NCBI RefSeq assembly: GCF_042140245.1
Contig: NZ_CP159483.1
Location: 930,001-994,000 of the forward strand
Length of the DNA: 64,000 nt
Source of the DNA: MH13 sp042140245
Lineage (GTDB): Bacteria; Pseudomonadota; Alphaproteobacteria; Rhizobiales; MH13
Reading direction: 5' to 3'
Position 1 is the stretch's first letter, and each line of letters starts with the position of its first letter. The translations under genes and the position numbers were made by a program. Shown here piece after piece: positions 53,235 to 62,433 of the stretch. The notes below the pieces were generated by a model, which was not told where the DNA came from, did no database searches, and saw nothing but the letters and a program-made list of their open reading frames with translations.

Positions 53235-53564
53235 CTAGATGGTGCGTGAAAAGCCCAGCGTATCGACCGGTGCAAGACCTTCGGCTGTGGAGGCGTAACG
53301 GGCTGCCGAGCGCATGGCCGGATGCGATGGTAGCACCAAGACATCCTCGTCAATGGCTTCGCGCGAACTCAACATCTGGGCGGCAATGCCCATGCGCAAC
53401 GCGGCAGCGTTGGCCGTGGTTTCGGTCGAGCGTCGTTCAAGGCGTGGATTGACAGCACGAACAGGCTCCACACGAAACGCATCAGCATTGGTCTGAGCGC
53501 CGCGGGCAGCTTTTTTGCTGTACGCACCGTGTGAACCGATCTGTCTGATGGGTGGAGTGATCAA
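53235..53564 (-). CDS. Hypothetical protein
   Basis: This 109-residue frame starts at a TTG (53562-53564) with AGAGGCAG upstream and ends convergent with the transferase-like gene. Its C-terminal part (VLVLPSHPAMRSAARYASTA) has a helix-like composition without membrane segments or signal peptide. I do not recognise the family. It may be real because it fills an otherwise empty spacer and has a plausible ribosome site, but codon evidence is weak. Confidence 0.42.
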   Translation of the reverse strand: MITPPIRQIGSHGAYSKKAARGAQTNADAFRVEPVRAVNPRLERRSTETTANAAALRMGIAAQMLSSREAIDEDVLVLPSHPAMRSAARYASTAEGLAPVDTLGFSRTI

Positions 53565-53742
53565 CGCTCTGCCTCTGATCGCCGCTAGCAGAGCCTGTTT
53601 CAGGGTGAAACTGGCGCGAAAGCGGCTGTTAACGTTTCGTTAAACTATCAGATGGTGCGCGCGCGCAAAAGTGCAATCGCCCGCCAAGGTAAAGTGGCGG
53701 GGTAAACCGGCATGGTGAAGCAGCGTGGTAAACGCTGATCAG

Positions 53743-54357
53743 CTATTTGTCGCTGATGGAATCGAGCTTCGATTGCATGGCCGAAAGCTGGGCGCGCAAC
53801 TCTTCCAGGGAGCTGTCGTTCTGCTTTTCCGGCTCTTGCTCGCTTGCGGTGCTTGCGCCGGAGAACGGCACAAACATGGTCATCGCTGTCGACATGGCGT
53901 TCTGGAACAGCTCCATGTTGCGACGTGTCTGTTCTTGCATCGCGCCGCTCATGGCACCGACAGCGCCCAACGGGCCAGCGCCGAAATTGTTGGCCATCTT
54001 TTCGCGGATCGCATCCTGATCAGCCACGAAGGCGTTGATGGAGTGCTCCAGATAGCTCGGCACCACGGCCTGCATGCTGTCATCGTAAAAGCGGATGAGC
54101 TGGCGCAGAACCGTGATCGGCAGAAGGTTGGTGCCCTTGTTTTCCTGCTCGAAGATGATCTGCGTGAGCACAGAGCGTGTGAGATCCTCGCCCGACTTGG
54201 CGTCTTGCACCAAAAAGTCTTCACCGCCTTTGACCATCTCGGCCAAGTCATCCAGCGTCACATAGGTCGACGTGCCGGTGTTGTAGAGGCGACGGTTGGC
54301 GTATTTTTTGATGATGGTGGCCGGTGAACCGGCATCCGTATCCGAAGGCATGGCCAT
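53743..54357 (-). CDS. phaR: Polyhydroxyalkanoate synthesis repressor PhaR
   Basis: This 204-residue regulator has the N-terminal DNA-binding domain IKKYANRRLYNTGTSTYVTL and two PHB accumulation regulatory modules (about 70-170), with a Gln/Glu-rich end. PhaR represses phasin and PHB genes and is released when it binds PHB granules. The ATG at 54357 follows AGGAGAG. It diverges from phaA, so the 280-base spacer between them may contain its operator. Confidence 0.95.
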   Translation of the reverse strand: MAMPSDTDAGSPATIIKKYANRRLYNTGTSTYVTLDDLAEMVKGGEDFLVQDAKSGEDLTRSVLTQIIFEQENKGTNLLPITVLRQLIRFYDDSMQAVVPSYLEHSINAFVADQDAIREKMANNFGAGPLGAVGAMSGAMQEQTRRNMELFQNAMSTAMTMFVPFSGASTASEQEPEKQNDSSLEELRAQLSAMQSKLDSISDK

Positions 54358-54637
54358 CGATCACTCTCCTATTGCTGGCGCCGCGTCACGCCACCGGTCA
54401 TTTCAGTTCCGGCCTTGTGCAACGCACAGTGGCATTAGCTATGACGCACTCTGCTGCAAAGCACAACTGCAGCCTATCTCTAGTGATACCTTGATGACGA
54501 TCAAGGATCATCAGGGTCTTTTGATCAATTGAACCGACAGGCCGCTGTGTGTTTGAGTGGTATTATCGTTCTGACCGTTTCGACGGTTTGCCTTCACCAT
54601 CATGGCCCTTCATCGCGGGCCGACCGGGAGATATTTC

Positions 54638-55810
54638 ATGACGTCAGTGGTTATTGCATCGGCGGCGCGCACCGCCGTTGGATCGTTCAATGGTTCCTTT
54701 GGCACCGTGCCAGCGCATCAGCTTGGCGCCACCGCGATTGCCGGTGCTTTGCAGCGCGCGGGCGTTGATCCGGCTGATGTGGATGAAGTGATCATGGGTC
54801 AGATCCTTTCTGCCGGTGAAGGCCAAAACCCGGCTCGTCAGGCAGCGATGGCTGCTGGTATTCCACAGGAAGCGACGGCCTGGGGCCTGAACCAGCTTTG
54901 CGGCTCGGGTCTGCGCGCTGTGGCCCTTGGCATGCAACAGATCACGTCAGGTGATGCCAATGTGATCGTGGCTGGCGGTCAAGAGTTGATGTCGATGGCA
55001 CCCCACACCATGCACTTGCGCGGCGGTGTGAAGATGGGCGACGCAAAGATGGTCGATACCATGATGTACGATGCGCTGACGGATGCTTTTCACAAGTACC
55101 TGATGGGCACCACGGCAGAGAACGTTGCCAAGCAGTGGCAGCTCACACGTGATGAGCAAGACGCGTTTGCAGTCAACTCGCAGAACAAAGCTGAGGCCGC
55201 GCAGAAGGCTGGCAAGTTCAAAGACGAAATCGTTGCCCACACCATCAAGGGTCGCAAGGGCGATACGGTGGTTGAGGAAGATGAGTACATCAAGCACGGC
55301 GTGACGGTGGAAGGCATTTCCAAGCTGCGTCCGGCTTTCGACAAGGAAGGCACGGTGACGGCCGCCAACGCATCGGGCATCAATGATGGCGGTGCTGCCA
55401 CTGTTTTGATGAGCGAAGAGGAGGCGAGCAAACGCGGCATTACGCCGATGGCACGCATCGTTTCCTGGGCGACCGCAGGCGTTGATCCAGCGATCATGGG
55501 CACAGGCCCGATCCCAGCCTCGCGCAAGGCGCTCGAGAAAGCCGGCTGGAAAGTGGAAGACCTTGATCTGGTTGAAGCCAATGAAGCCTTTGCCGCCCAG
55601 GCCTGCGCCGTGAACAAGGACATGGGCTGGAACCCCGACATCGTGAACGTCAATGGCGGCGCGATTGCCATCGGTCACCCAGTGGGGGCGTCCGGCGCGC
55701 GCGTGCTCAACACGCTGCTCTTTGAAATGCAAAAGCGTGACGCCAAGAAAGGTCTTGCGACGCTTTGCATCGGCGGCGGCATGGGCGTGGCGCTCTGCGT
55801 GGAACGCTAA
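54638..55810 (+). CDS. phaA: Acetyl-CoA acetyltransferase (beta-ketothiolase)
   Basis: This 390-residue thiolase condenses two acetyl-CoA to acetoacetyl-CoA for PHB synthesis. The acyl-binding cysteine lies in NQLCGSGLRAVALG, the catalytic His in GGAIAIGHPVGASGAR and the second Cys in TLCIGGGMGVAL. The ATG at 54638 gives the family's usual start and follows GGGAG. phaB lies 298 bases downstream, separated by a small possible gene. Confidence 0.96.
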   Translation: MTSVVIASAARTAVGSFNGSFGTVPAHQLGATAIAGALQRAGVDPADVDEVIMGQILSAGEGQNPARQAAMAAGIPQEATAWGLNQLCGSGLRAVALGMQQITSGDANVIVAGGQELMSMAPHTMHLRGGVKMGDAKMVDTMMYDALTDAFHKYLMGTTAENVAKQWQLTRDEQDAFAVNSQNKAEAAQKAGKFKDEIVAHTIKGRKGDTVVEEDEYIKHGVTVEGISKLRPAFDKEGTVTAANASGINDGGAATVLMSEEEASKRGITPMARIVSWATAGVDPAIMGTGPIPASRKALEKAGWKVEDLDLVEANEAFAAQACAVNKDMGWNPDIVNVNGGAIAIGHPVGASGARVLNTLLFEMQKRDAKKGLATLCIGGGMGVALCVER

Positions 55811-55828
55811 GGTAGGCGGACGCGTCTC

Positions 55829-56089
55829 TTGAATGGGCTGGACGTTCTCGTTGGTCTGGTAGATCGACCTGGACTTATGGCGTTGTTTGCAGTTGCCTGT
55901 GTGATCGCGACCATGTTCGCGATCGTGAGGGGCTTGAAACGCATTTTTTGGGGTGAAATCTCCCTTCAAGAATTGGGAGATGAGGAAAGGCCCGAACGCA
56001 CAGAATCCAAACCAGACCCGACTAACAACACGACCCCGATGGAAACTGACGCCAAGATCAGCACCGACGGGAAACACAGATCAATTTAA
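55829..56089 (+). CDS. Possible small membrane protein between phaA and phaB
   Basis: This 86-residue frame starts at a TTG and has one clear membrane helix (GLMALFAVACVIATMFAIV, about residues 15-33), a basic patch and a polar, acidic tail. It fills the spacer between phaA and phaB and ends 19 bases before phaB. AAGGTAGG lies upstream but is distant. It could equally be a chance frame; no homologue is recognised. Confidence 0.4.
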   Translation: MNGLDVLVGLVDRPGLMALFAVACVIATMFAIVRGLKRIFWGEISLQELGDEERPERTESKPDPTNNTTPMETDAKISTDGKHRSI

Positions 56090-56108
56090 AACAATCGAGG
56101 AAACATCC

Positions 56109-56834
56109 ATGGCCAGAGTGGCACTTGTAACAGGCGGTTCGCGCGGTATCGGCGAAGCGATTTCAAAAGCTTTGAAGGCAGAGGGCTGCACAGTTGCCGC
56201 CACCTATGCCGGTAATGATGAAAAGGCAGCCGCCTTTACCGCTGAAACCGGCATCAAGACGTACAAATGGAACGTTGCCGACTATGACGCCTCAGCCGCT
56301 GGCATCGCCAAGGTGGAAGAAGAAAATGGTCCCATCGACATCGTGGTTGCCAATGCTGGCATCACCCGCGATGCACCTTTCCACCGGATGACACCGGATC
56401 AGTGGAATGAGGTGATTGGCACCAACCTCACCGGCGTTTTCAACACCATTCATCCGGTTTGGCCGGGCATGCGCGAGCGCAAGTTTGGCCGCGTGATCGT
56501 GATTTCCTCGATCAACGGTCAGAAGGGTCAGTTCGGTCAGGTGAACTACGCCGCCACCAAAGCTGGTGATCTCGGTATCATCAAGTCACTGGCGCAAGAG
56601 GGCGCACGCGCTGGCATCACCGCCAACGCCGTTTGCCCGGGTTACATCGGCACCGAAATGGTGCGGGCGATTCCGGAAAATGTGCTGAACGAAAAGATTA
56701 TACCGCAGATTCCGGTGGGACGTTTGGGTGAACCCGAAGAGATCGCACGCTGCGTGACCTTCCTGGCGTCGGACGATGCGGGTTTCATTTCTGGCTCGAC
56801 CATTTCAGCCAACGGCGCGCAGTTCTTCGTTTAA
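56109..56834 (+). CDS. phaB: Acetoacetyl-CoA reductase
   Basis: This 241-residue short-chain dehydrogenase has VALVTGGSRGIGEAIS as nucleotide-binding motif, the catalytic Ser in VISSINGQKGQFGQ and YAATK with Tyr and Lys. It reduces acetoacetyl-CoA to 3-hydroxybutyryl-CoA with NADPH for PHB synthesis. CGAGGAAA precedes the ATG at 56109. Together with phaA and phaR it forms a PHB block; the synthase phaC is not in the window. Confidence 0.95.
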   Translation: MARVALVTGGSRGIGEAISKALKAEGCTVAATYAGNDEKAAAFTAETGIKTYKWNVADYDASAAGIAKVEEENGPIDIVVANAGITRDAPFHRMTPDQWNEVIGTNLTGVFNTIHPVWPGMRERKFGRVIVISSINGQKGQFGQVNYAATKAGDLGIIKSLAQEGARAGITANAVCPGYIGTEMVRAIPENVLNEKIIPQIPVGRLGEPEEIARCVTFLASDDAGFISGSTISANGAQFFV

Positions 56835-56856
56835 GTCAGAGACACAGACTATGATG

Positions 56857-56888
56857 AAGGGTGGGTCGCGGTGAGCGGCCCGCCCTTT
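56857..56888 (+). terminator. Hairpin terminator candidate after phaB
   Basis: AAGGGTGGGTCGC (56857-56869) can pair with GCGGCCCGCCCTTT (56875-56888) using G-T wobbles, 22 bases after the phaB stop. The T-run is short, so termination strength is uncertain. Confidence 0.55.
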
Positions 56889-56941
56889 GGTTGACGAGCG
56901 TTAACCGGCTTTCAGCGTCTCTGGTGTCATCCTTTTAACGC

Positions 56942-58003
56942 GTGGCTGGTAGGTCAAGCGCGAACCGATCACCGCGCGCGAGGGCCAGTTTGGCCGACCT
57001 TTCGTCTTCTGAAGCATCCACAAGCAGCCTTACGGCTTTGTTTGCTCCCGCCAAACGCTGGCGCTGGCGTGATGAGGCTGTTGGTGTGGTGATGGTCGGC
57101 TTTGCGGGGCTGGCTATGGTGGCGGCGTTGCCGCATCTCTTACCGTCCACGCCGTTTGTGCATCTTGATCAAGGCCGGCTGCACGCTGGCATTGCTTTCA
57201 TTGCCTGCGCCTTGGTTTTGTTTGTGTTGCGGGCACCGGTGCGCGCCTTTGTAAGCGCTGTGGTCGGGGCTGTGATGCTGGCAAGCATCGCGCTCTTTGC
57301 GCTGGGCAGCTTGGCACCTATGGCCAATGATCGACAGGCCGATTTCACACTGATCTCATTCAACGTGCTTGGCATCAATCCACGCGGCAGCGAGATCGCT
57401 GCCTATCTGGTGGAAGAGGACCCAGACGTGGCATTTGTCCTCGAAGCACCTGCGCTTGCCGGAGACTTGGACGTCATCAATGCGGCTTTTCCCCATCGGG
57501 CTGGGTGCTGGCCCAGCTCACGCTGTGATATGGCGATCTATTCCAAACACCCGTTTGGCGATGTGGATATCATCCCGTTCTTCACAGTTGATGGTCGCTT
57601 GATCCGTGCGCAGATGCGTATCAATGGGCAGGACGTTACGTTGCTGGCCGCGCATTTGACCAAGCCCTATTGGGGCGGTTGGCATGACCTTCAAATGGAT
57701 CAGCTGGTGAAGGTTCTGGCCGAGATCAATGGGCCGGTGGTGCTGGCTGGAGACTTCAACAGCCAAGCCTTTGTGCACGCATTTCGTACCCATCTGATCG
57801 ACGAGGCCGGTATGCAACTGGCCTCGCGCCTGCAGCCCACATGGCCTGCGCTGTCATCTTTGCCGCTATCCTTGGCGGGCTTTGCCATCGACCATGTGCT
57901 GGTGCGTGGTGACATCACGCCAGTGGATGTGCAGCTGATAGACGACCCAATTGGGTCCAACCATCGTGGTTTGCTGTCCACCTTCGATCTTGATGGGCGT
58001 TAG
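56942..58003 (+). CDS. Membrane-anchored endonuclease/exonuclease/phosphatase family protein
   Basis: This 353-residue protein has three hydrophobic helices in its first 130 residues, then an EEP domain: LISFNVLGINPRGSE, the Glu region LVEEDPDVAFVLEAP, GDFNSQAF and the C-terminal FAIDHVLVRGDI and SNHRGLL. EEP enzymes cleave phosphodiester bonds in DNA, RNA, lipids or inositides; the target here is unknown and the domain probably faces the periplasm. The GTG start at 56942 is uncertain. It is a single gene, convergent with the next. Confidence 0.82.
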   Translation: MAGRSSANRSPRARASLADLSSSEASTSSLTALFAPAKRWRWRDEAVGVVMVGFAGLAMVAALPHLLPSTPFVHLDQGRLHAGIAFIACALVLFVLRAPVRAFVSAVVGAVMLASIALFALGSLAPMANDRQADFTLISFNVLGINPRGSEIAAYLVEEDPDVAFVLEAPALAGDLDVINAAFPHRAGCWPSSRCDMAIYSKHPFGDVDIIPFFTVDGRLIRAQMRINGQDVTLLAAHLTKPYWGGWHDLQMDQLVKVLAEINGPVVLAGDFNSQAFVHAFRTHLIDEAGMQLASRLQPTWPALSSLPLSLAGFAIDHVLVRGDITPVDVQLIDDPIGSNHRGLLSTFDLDGR

Positions 58004-58089
58004 ATCTAGCGAGTCCATCGCCGCTTAGCGCTTAGGCTTTGATCGCGGACGGACCAAACACGGTCGCTCTGTTCTTTCAGAACAACCGC

Positions 58090-59502
58090 TTAACGCTCTG
58101 GGACCACATCCAGTTCAGCTTTTTTCGGCTCGGCGTCGCCTGCCAGATCATCTGACATCAAGCGTGAGAGCAGCTGATCGACATCAGCGTCAGCCTTTGC
58201 ATCTGCCATCATGGGAATGTCGACGGGCGCCGCGGTAACCGCGGGGTCAACGGCCGTGGTGTCTGCTTGGGCTGACCCAAGCTTGTCATCGCCACCGGCA
58301 ATGTCGGCAAACAGCGCATCAATGGTGCTGTCATCGTCGACCGAAACATCGGAGGTGTCGTGTGCGCCATTGGCATTGGTTTTCTCGGCCGCGCCGTCGT
58401 CAGCACCAGCGGCCAAATCTGGCACAAGCTCAGCGGTCAGTTCAGCTTCCAACTCGGCATCAAGATCGTCGCCAAAATCGCTGCCTTTATCCTCTTTGGC
58501 TTTATCGTCGCTGGCATTCTCTTCAGCCAGACTCTTGCTAAGATCCTCGTCCAGGCTGTTAGCCAGGTCATCGCTCAGTGACGCGGTGAGGGCATCTTCC
58601 AGCTCTGCTTCAATGTCCGCCTCTGTTGTCGCAGTTTCCGTTTTGGCCTCGGCCTTTGTATCCGTGTCAGTTTCGACATCAGCGGCGGCTTCAACACTGT
58701 CGGCCTTTGCCTCGCCTGCGTCTTTGGCGCTTGCATCTGATTCAGCGTCGTCAGTGACTGAAACGTCTTCGGTCTCCGCGCCATTGGCTGTGCTGCTCAT
58801 CAACGCGGCAGCGCCAGCACCGGCGGCTGCGCCCGCCACCAAAATCGACCCGCTTTTTGGATCAGGCCAAGCATCACCGTCGGATCCCTCTGTGTCGAGC
58901 TTATGATCTTCGGGGTGATCCAGTTCTGGCTTGTCTTCGGCTGCTTTGTTGTCAGCTTTGCCCGACCGGCTGCTGAGGGGCGTGCGCGGCGTTAATGGCT
59001 CGATGGGCGCACGATCACGTGACTTGAAGCTCGGCGCGGGGGCGATGCTCGCACTGCGGTCAATGTCCAGATCTTCCAGGTCAACCAGCCCGTCGGCCAG
59101 TGCTTCCAGAGCAGAAGAAATGGTTGGATGATCCACCACAGATACCATCATCAGATGCTCGCGGGCGATGCGCGCCAGACCGGTGTAATCGGTGGTGCCG
59201 CCGAGCATAATCGCTTCTTCATACGTGGCGGTGCTGGTGGCGAACTTGTGCAGATCGACGCTGATGCGGATCAGTGTTTCGTCAGGACCAGCGGTTTCGA
59301 TGATCTCAAAGCCTGCTTCGCGATAGGCCGTGCGGCGGTAGCTTGACACGCGATTGGAGCAATAGGCACGCATCACTGCGATCTGCCGGGTCATCCCATG
59401 CATGGTGTGAGAAAGCTCACTGATAAGTGCTACGGGATTGGCTTGACCTTTGGCCAGCGCTTCGAACCCTTGGACATCGACAAGCAATACGCTGGTCATC
59501 AT
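58090..59502 (-). CDS. NYN/PIN-like domain protein with long acidic tail
   Basis: This 470-residue protein has an N-terminal domain (about 1-140) resembling NYN (LabA/DUF88) nucleases: TSVLLVDVQGFEAL (Asp9), IRISVDLHKF (Asp83) and MLGGTTDYTGLARIARE (Asp105) in place of the usual SGDSDF. The catalytic acids are only partly kept. After residue 150 the protein is low-complexity, dominated by Asp, Ala, Glu and Ser, with one Gly/Ala-rich hydrophobic patch (ILVAGAAAGAGAAAL). RNA processing or a scaffold is possible. The ATG at 59502 follows GAGGG; a longer frame to 59661 is unlikely. Confidence 0.72.
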   Translation of the reverse strand: MMTSVLLVDVQGFEALAKGQANPVALISELSHTMHGMTRQIAVMRAYCSNRVSSYRRTAYREAGFEIIETAGPDETLIRISVDLHKFATSTATYEEAIMLGGTTDYTGLARIAREHLMMVSVVDHPTISSALEALADGLVDLEDLDIDRSASIAPAPSFKSRDRAPIEPLTPRTPLSSRSGKADNKAAEDKPELDHPEDHKLDTEGSDGDAWPDPKSGSILVAGAAAGAGAAALMSSTANGAETEDVSVTDDAESDASAKDAGEAKADSVEAAADVETDTDTKAEAKTETATTEADIEAELEDALTASLSDDLANSLDEDLSKSLAEENASDDKAKEDKGSDFGDDLDAELEAELTAELVPDLAAGADDGAAEKTNANGAHDTSDVSVDDDSTIDALFADIAGGDDKLGSAQADTTAVDPAVTAAPVDIPMMADAKADADVDQLLSRLMSDDLAGDAEPKKAELDVVPER

Positions 59503-59679
59503 GGTGGTTGGCCCTCTTTGATGTTGCTTCAAACGCGTTGGAAATGCGGTCGTATGGCAGGGCCTTTGCGGCGACAAGCGCCACCCCACCATGCGGTTAA
59601 TGCAGATTTTCGATGGCGTTGCCCCACCATCAAGTTCTAGGAGGGGCGTAGAAGACGGCAAAAATGAGATTGGTTAAAC

Positions 59680-60612
59680 TTGACCTTAGGTGATTTTGAA
59701 AAGGTGAAGGCACGTCGCCGCGCAACTTTGGTTGGTCTTGCGGCGGTTGGCATGTGGTCAACACTTGGCCTTTTTACTGCGATGACTGGCGCAGATGCCC
59801 CATCTGGCGGGGGATCTGCTGGGCAATCGGTGCCGCCCTTTCAGCTCAATACGCTGTGCTTTGGTCTGGCAGGCGCGCTCGCGCTGATTATTCTGGCCGG
59901 TCAAGGTCGGTTGCGTGATGTGATCGCGACCACCCCCAAAGCTTTGGCGTTAACGGTGGCCGGTCTTTTTGGCTATCACGCACTTTACTTCACCGCGCTG
60001 CGTAACGCGCCTGCGGTGGAGGCCAATTTGATCAACTATCTTTGGCCGCTTTTGATCGTGGTGTTTTCCGGTCTTTTGCCAGGCGAGCGATTGCGCTGGT
60101 TTCATGGGCTCGGCGCAGCGCTGGGTTTTGCCGGTGCTGGGATTTTGATTGTCGCGCAGGGCGCGTCTTTCGAAGGTGGTTTTGCCCTTGGCTATGCCGC
60201 AGCATTGGGTGCGGCGCTTTTCTGGTCCAGCTATTCGGTGCTCTCGCGCCTTTTTCCCGATGTGCCGACCGGCGCTGTGACGGGCGCGTGTCTTATCACG
60301 TCCGTTCTGTCGCTGGGTTGTCACCTTCTGTTTGAGACAACGGTCTGGCCAGCAACGCTTACCGGTTGGGTGGGTGTGGTTGCACTCGGGCTCTTTCCTG
60401 TAGGAGCAGCGTTTTTCGTCTGGGACATCGGGATGAAGCGCGGGGATATTCAGGTGCTGGGCGCGGCGGCCTACGCCACGCCGATCCTCTCCACGCTGTT
60501 GCTCATCGCGTTCGGCTTTGGTGCTTTCACATGGCCGGTTGTCGCTGCGTGCCTGTTGGTCACGTTGGGTGCTGTGATTGCTGCTAAAGAGATGCTCTTA
60601 GGACGACGATGA
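59680..60612 (+). CDS. EamA/DMT-family transporter
   Basis: This 310-residue protein has ten predicted helices in two EamA repeats, with NYLWPLLIVVFSGLLPGERL in the first and AAYATPILSTLLLIAFG in the second. DMT proteins move small metabolites outward or inward; the substrate is not predictable. The start is a TTG at 59680, but a GTG at 59704 is also possible. The last 15 bases overlap the end of the convergent cupin gene. Confidence 0.85.
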   Translation: MTLGDFEKVKARRRATLVGLAAVGMWSTLGLFTAMTGADAPSGGGSAGQSVPPFQLNTLCFGLAGALALIILAGQGRLRDVIATTPKALALTVAGLFGYHALYFTALRNAPAVEANLINYLWPLLIVVFSGLLPGERLRWFHGLGAALGFAGAGILIVAQGASFEGGFALGYAAALGAALFWSSYSVLSRLFPDVPTGAVTGACLITSVLSLGCHLLFETTVWPATLTGWVGVVALGLFPVGAAFFVWDIGMKRGDIQVLGAAAYATPILSTLLLIAFGFGAFTWPVVAACLLVTLGAVIAAKEMLLGRR

Positions 60613-61035
60613 TCGTGGTGTTGGACGCCAGTCGGGCGGTGCCATCTCAAATCCGTCAAAGGTAAAGCCCGGCGCCACCGTGCAGCCGACAAGCGTCCAT
60701 TCGCCAAGACTTTCTGCTGTTTGCCACCAATCCGCGGGTACCACCACTTGTGGACGCTCGCCTTGGGTGAGGTTGGGGCCGAGGCGATGGCTTTCTGCGT
60801 CATGGCCGTTGGATGAGAGTGTGAGCGCCAAAGGGCTCCCAGCATACCAGTGCCAGATCTCGGCGGCGTCGACCTTGTGCCAGGCTGAGCAATCGCCAAC
60901 ACCTAAAGCGTAGTAGATCGCCGTGCCGACAGAGCGGCCATCTTTTTCCTGCAGGTCGCGAAAGGTCTCGCGATAGTAGCCGCCTTCCGGGTGCGGCTGA
61001 AGATCAAGCGCGGTGATGACCTCCTGAAAATTCAT
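60598..61035 (-). CDS. DUF985 cupin protein
   Basis: This 145-residue cupin_5 (DUF985) protein has LQPHPEGGYYRETFR at the start, SAWHKVDAAEIWHWYAGSPL with metal-type histidines and a final GCTVAPGFTFDGFEMA. The family's function is unclear; small-molecule isomerase or epimerase activity has been considered because of the fold. Its ATG overlaps the LysE-type gene stop, giving coupling in a gloB-lysE-cupin operon. Confidence 0.9.
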   Translation of the reverse strand: MNFQEVITALDLQPHPEGGYYRETFRDLQEKDGRSVGTAIYYALGVGDCSAWHKVDAAEIWHWYAGSPLALTLSSNGHDAESHRLGPNLTQGERPQVVVPADWWQTAESLGEWTLVGCTVAPGFTFDGFEMAPPDWRPTPRSSSS

Positions 61036-61643
61036 CGCTCAGCCAGTGCCAAACGCAGGCCGAGCAGCCCGAAAGTCGCGGCGAACGAGCAGCGCAGCCA
61101 CACCATGACCGATGGTTTGGAGACCACATAGTCCCGCGCCAAGGACGCACAGGCGCCATAACCGATGAACACGATGAAGGTGAGCGCCATGAAGGTAAGA
61201 CCCAGCATCACCATGGTCAGCGTTGTGTTGGTTGCCGTTGCCGGTACGAACTGCGGTAGAAATGCCAGGAAGAACAGTGAGAGTTTCGGGTTCAGCACAT
61301 TGAGAAATACGCCGTCGCGCGCTGTTTGAAATGCGCTCAAGGGTCGACGATCCTCCGACACGTCCAAGGCGCCACCTTCACGCAAAATGTTCCAGGCCAT
61401 GTAGAAAAGATAAGCGACGCCGGCGTATTTGATCAGTTGGAAGGCAAGTGCAGAGGTGTGGAACAGCGCTGCCAAACCGACAATGCTGGCAATCATGGCC
61501 GGGACGATGCCAAGCGTGCAGCCAACCGCTGCGGCGATGCTGGCGCGGAAACCGCGGCCAAGACCGATGGCGAGCGTGTAAAGAACGCCGGTGCCAGGCA
61601 GCAGCACGACGATGAGGGATGTGATCAAAAACTCGGTGCTCAA
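61032..61643 (-). CDS. LysE-family translocator
   Basis: This 203-residue membrane protein has six helices and the N-terminal family segment LLPGTGVLYTLAIGLGRG, with AYLFYMAWNILREGGA in the middle. It is a second RhtB/LysE-type exporter, not closely similar to the one at 50.2 kb. It is 11 bases after gloB and overlaps the cupin gene, so it belongs to that operon. The substrate is unknown. Confidence 0.87.
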   Translation of the reverse strand: MSTEFLITSLIVVLLPGTGVLYTLAIGLGRGFRASIAAAVGCTLGIVPAMIASIVGLAALFHTSALAFQLIKYAGVAYLFYMAWNILREGGALDVSEDRRPLSAFQTARDGVFLNVLNPKLSLFFLAFLPQFVPATATNTTLTMVMLGLTFMALTFIVFIGYGACASLARDYVVSKPSVMVWLRCSFAATFGLLGLRLALAER

Positions 61644-61654
61644 GATGCTGGTCC

Positions 61655-62380
61655 TTAAAAGTTGTCTTTGGCGGCGCGCAGCCGGGCGAAATCTGCCACG
61701 TCTTTGGCGCGTAAAAAGGGGTTGAAGGCAAGTTCAGTCTTGAGCTTGGTGGGGACTGTGGGCATGCCAGCGGCGCGTAGTCCCTCGATCTGGCGGGCAT
61801 GATCGGCAAGGGTCGAGCTGTCAGGGTCCATGGCGACCGCAAAGCGGGCGTTGGCCGCGGTGTATTCATGGCCGCAATAGATGTCGGTTTCTGGATCAAG
61901 CGTGGCCAGTTTTTGCAGGCTGGCATGGAACTGCTCTGGTGTGCCTTCAAACATCCGCCCGCAACCCATGGCGAACAGCGTGTCGGCGACAAAGGCCAGC
62001 TTTTCCTCACGCGCAACATAGGCGATGTGGCCAACGGTATGGCCGGGCGTGTCGATAATCTCAAACGCCGTTTCGCCCAGCATCACCGTGTCGCCAGGGT
62101 TCACCGCATGGGTAAGGCGGGGCAGGCGGTGCGCGTCTGCCGCGTTGCCAACAACCTCCACATCATAGCTGGAGCGGATGCCACCCACGCCGTCGATATG
62201 GTCGGCGTGGTGGTGGGTGATGAAGATGTGGGTCGGCGCCCAACCAGTTTCTTCTATCGCCTCACGCGTGGCCATCTCTTCGGGGACATCGATCAACGCC
62301 ACTTTGCCAGTGGCTTCATCGCGCACCAGCACACCATAATTGTCAGATCGGCAGGGATAGAGATGACAGCTTGCTGGCAT
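61655..62380 (-). CDS. gloB: Hydroxyacylglutathione hydrolase (glyoxalase II)
   Basis: This 241-residue metallo-beta-lactamase-fold enzyme hydrolyses S-lactoylglutathione, the second step of methylglyoxal detoxification. The metal site THHHADHIDG, the second His in IDTPGHTVGHI, VADTLFAMGCGRMFEG and IYCGHEYTAANARFA are glyoxalase II hallmarks. It is the first gene of a three-gene operon. It diverges from a methyltransferase gene, an arrangement often seen in Hyphomicrobiales. Confidence 0.94.
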   Translation of the reverse strand: MPASCHLYPCRSDNYGVLVRDEATGKVALIDVPEEMATREAIEETGWAPTHIFITHHHADHIDGVGGIRSSYDVEVVGNAADAHRLPRLTHAVNPGDTVMLGETAFEIIDTPGHTVGHIAYVAREEKLAFVADTLFAMGCGRMFEGTPEQFHASLQKLATLDPETDIYCGHEYTAANARFAVAMDPDSSTLADHARQIEGLRAAGMPTVPTKLKTELAFNPFLRAKDVADFARLRAAKDNF

Positions 62381-62433
62381 TTTAGGATGTGCCTTTATGG
62401 TCGTTTGGGCAGGTTCACGGTAGAACGGTTGAT

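Noticed and set aside
54947..56077. 376-residue minus-strand frame opposite phaA
   Set aside because: It lies antisense to a clear thiolase and has the composition of a shadow frame.
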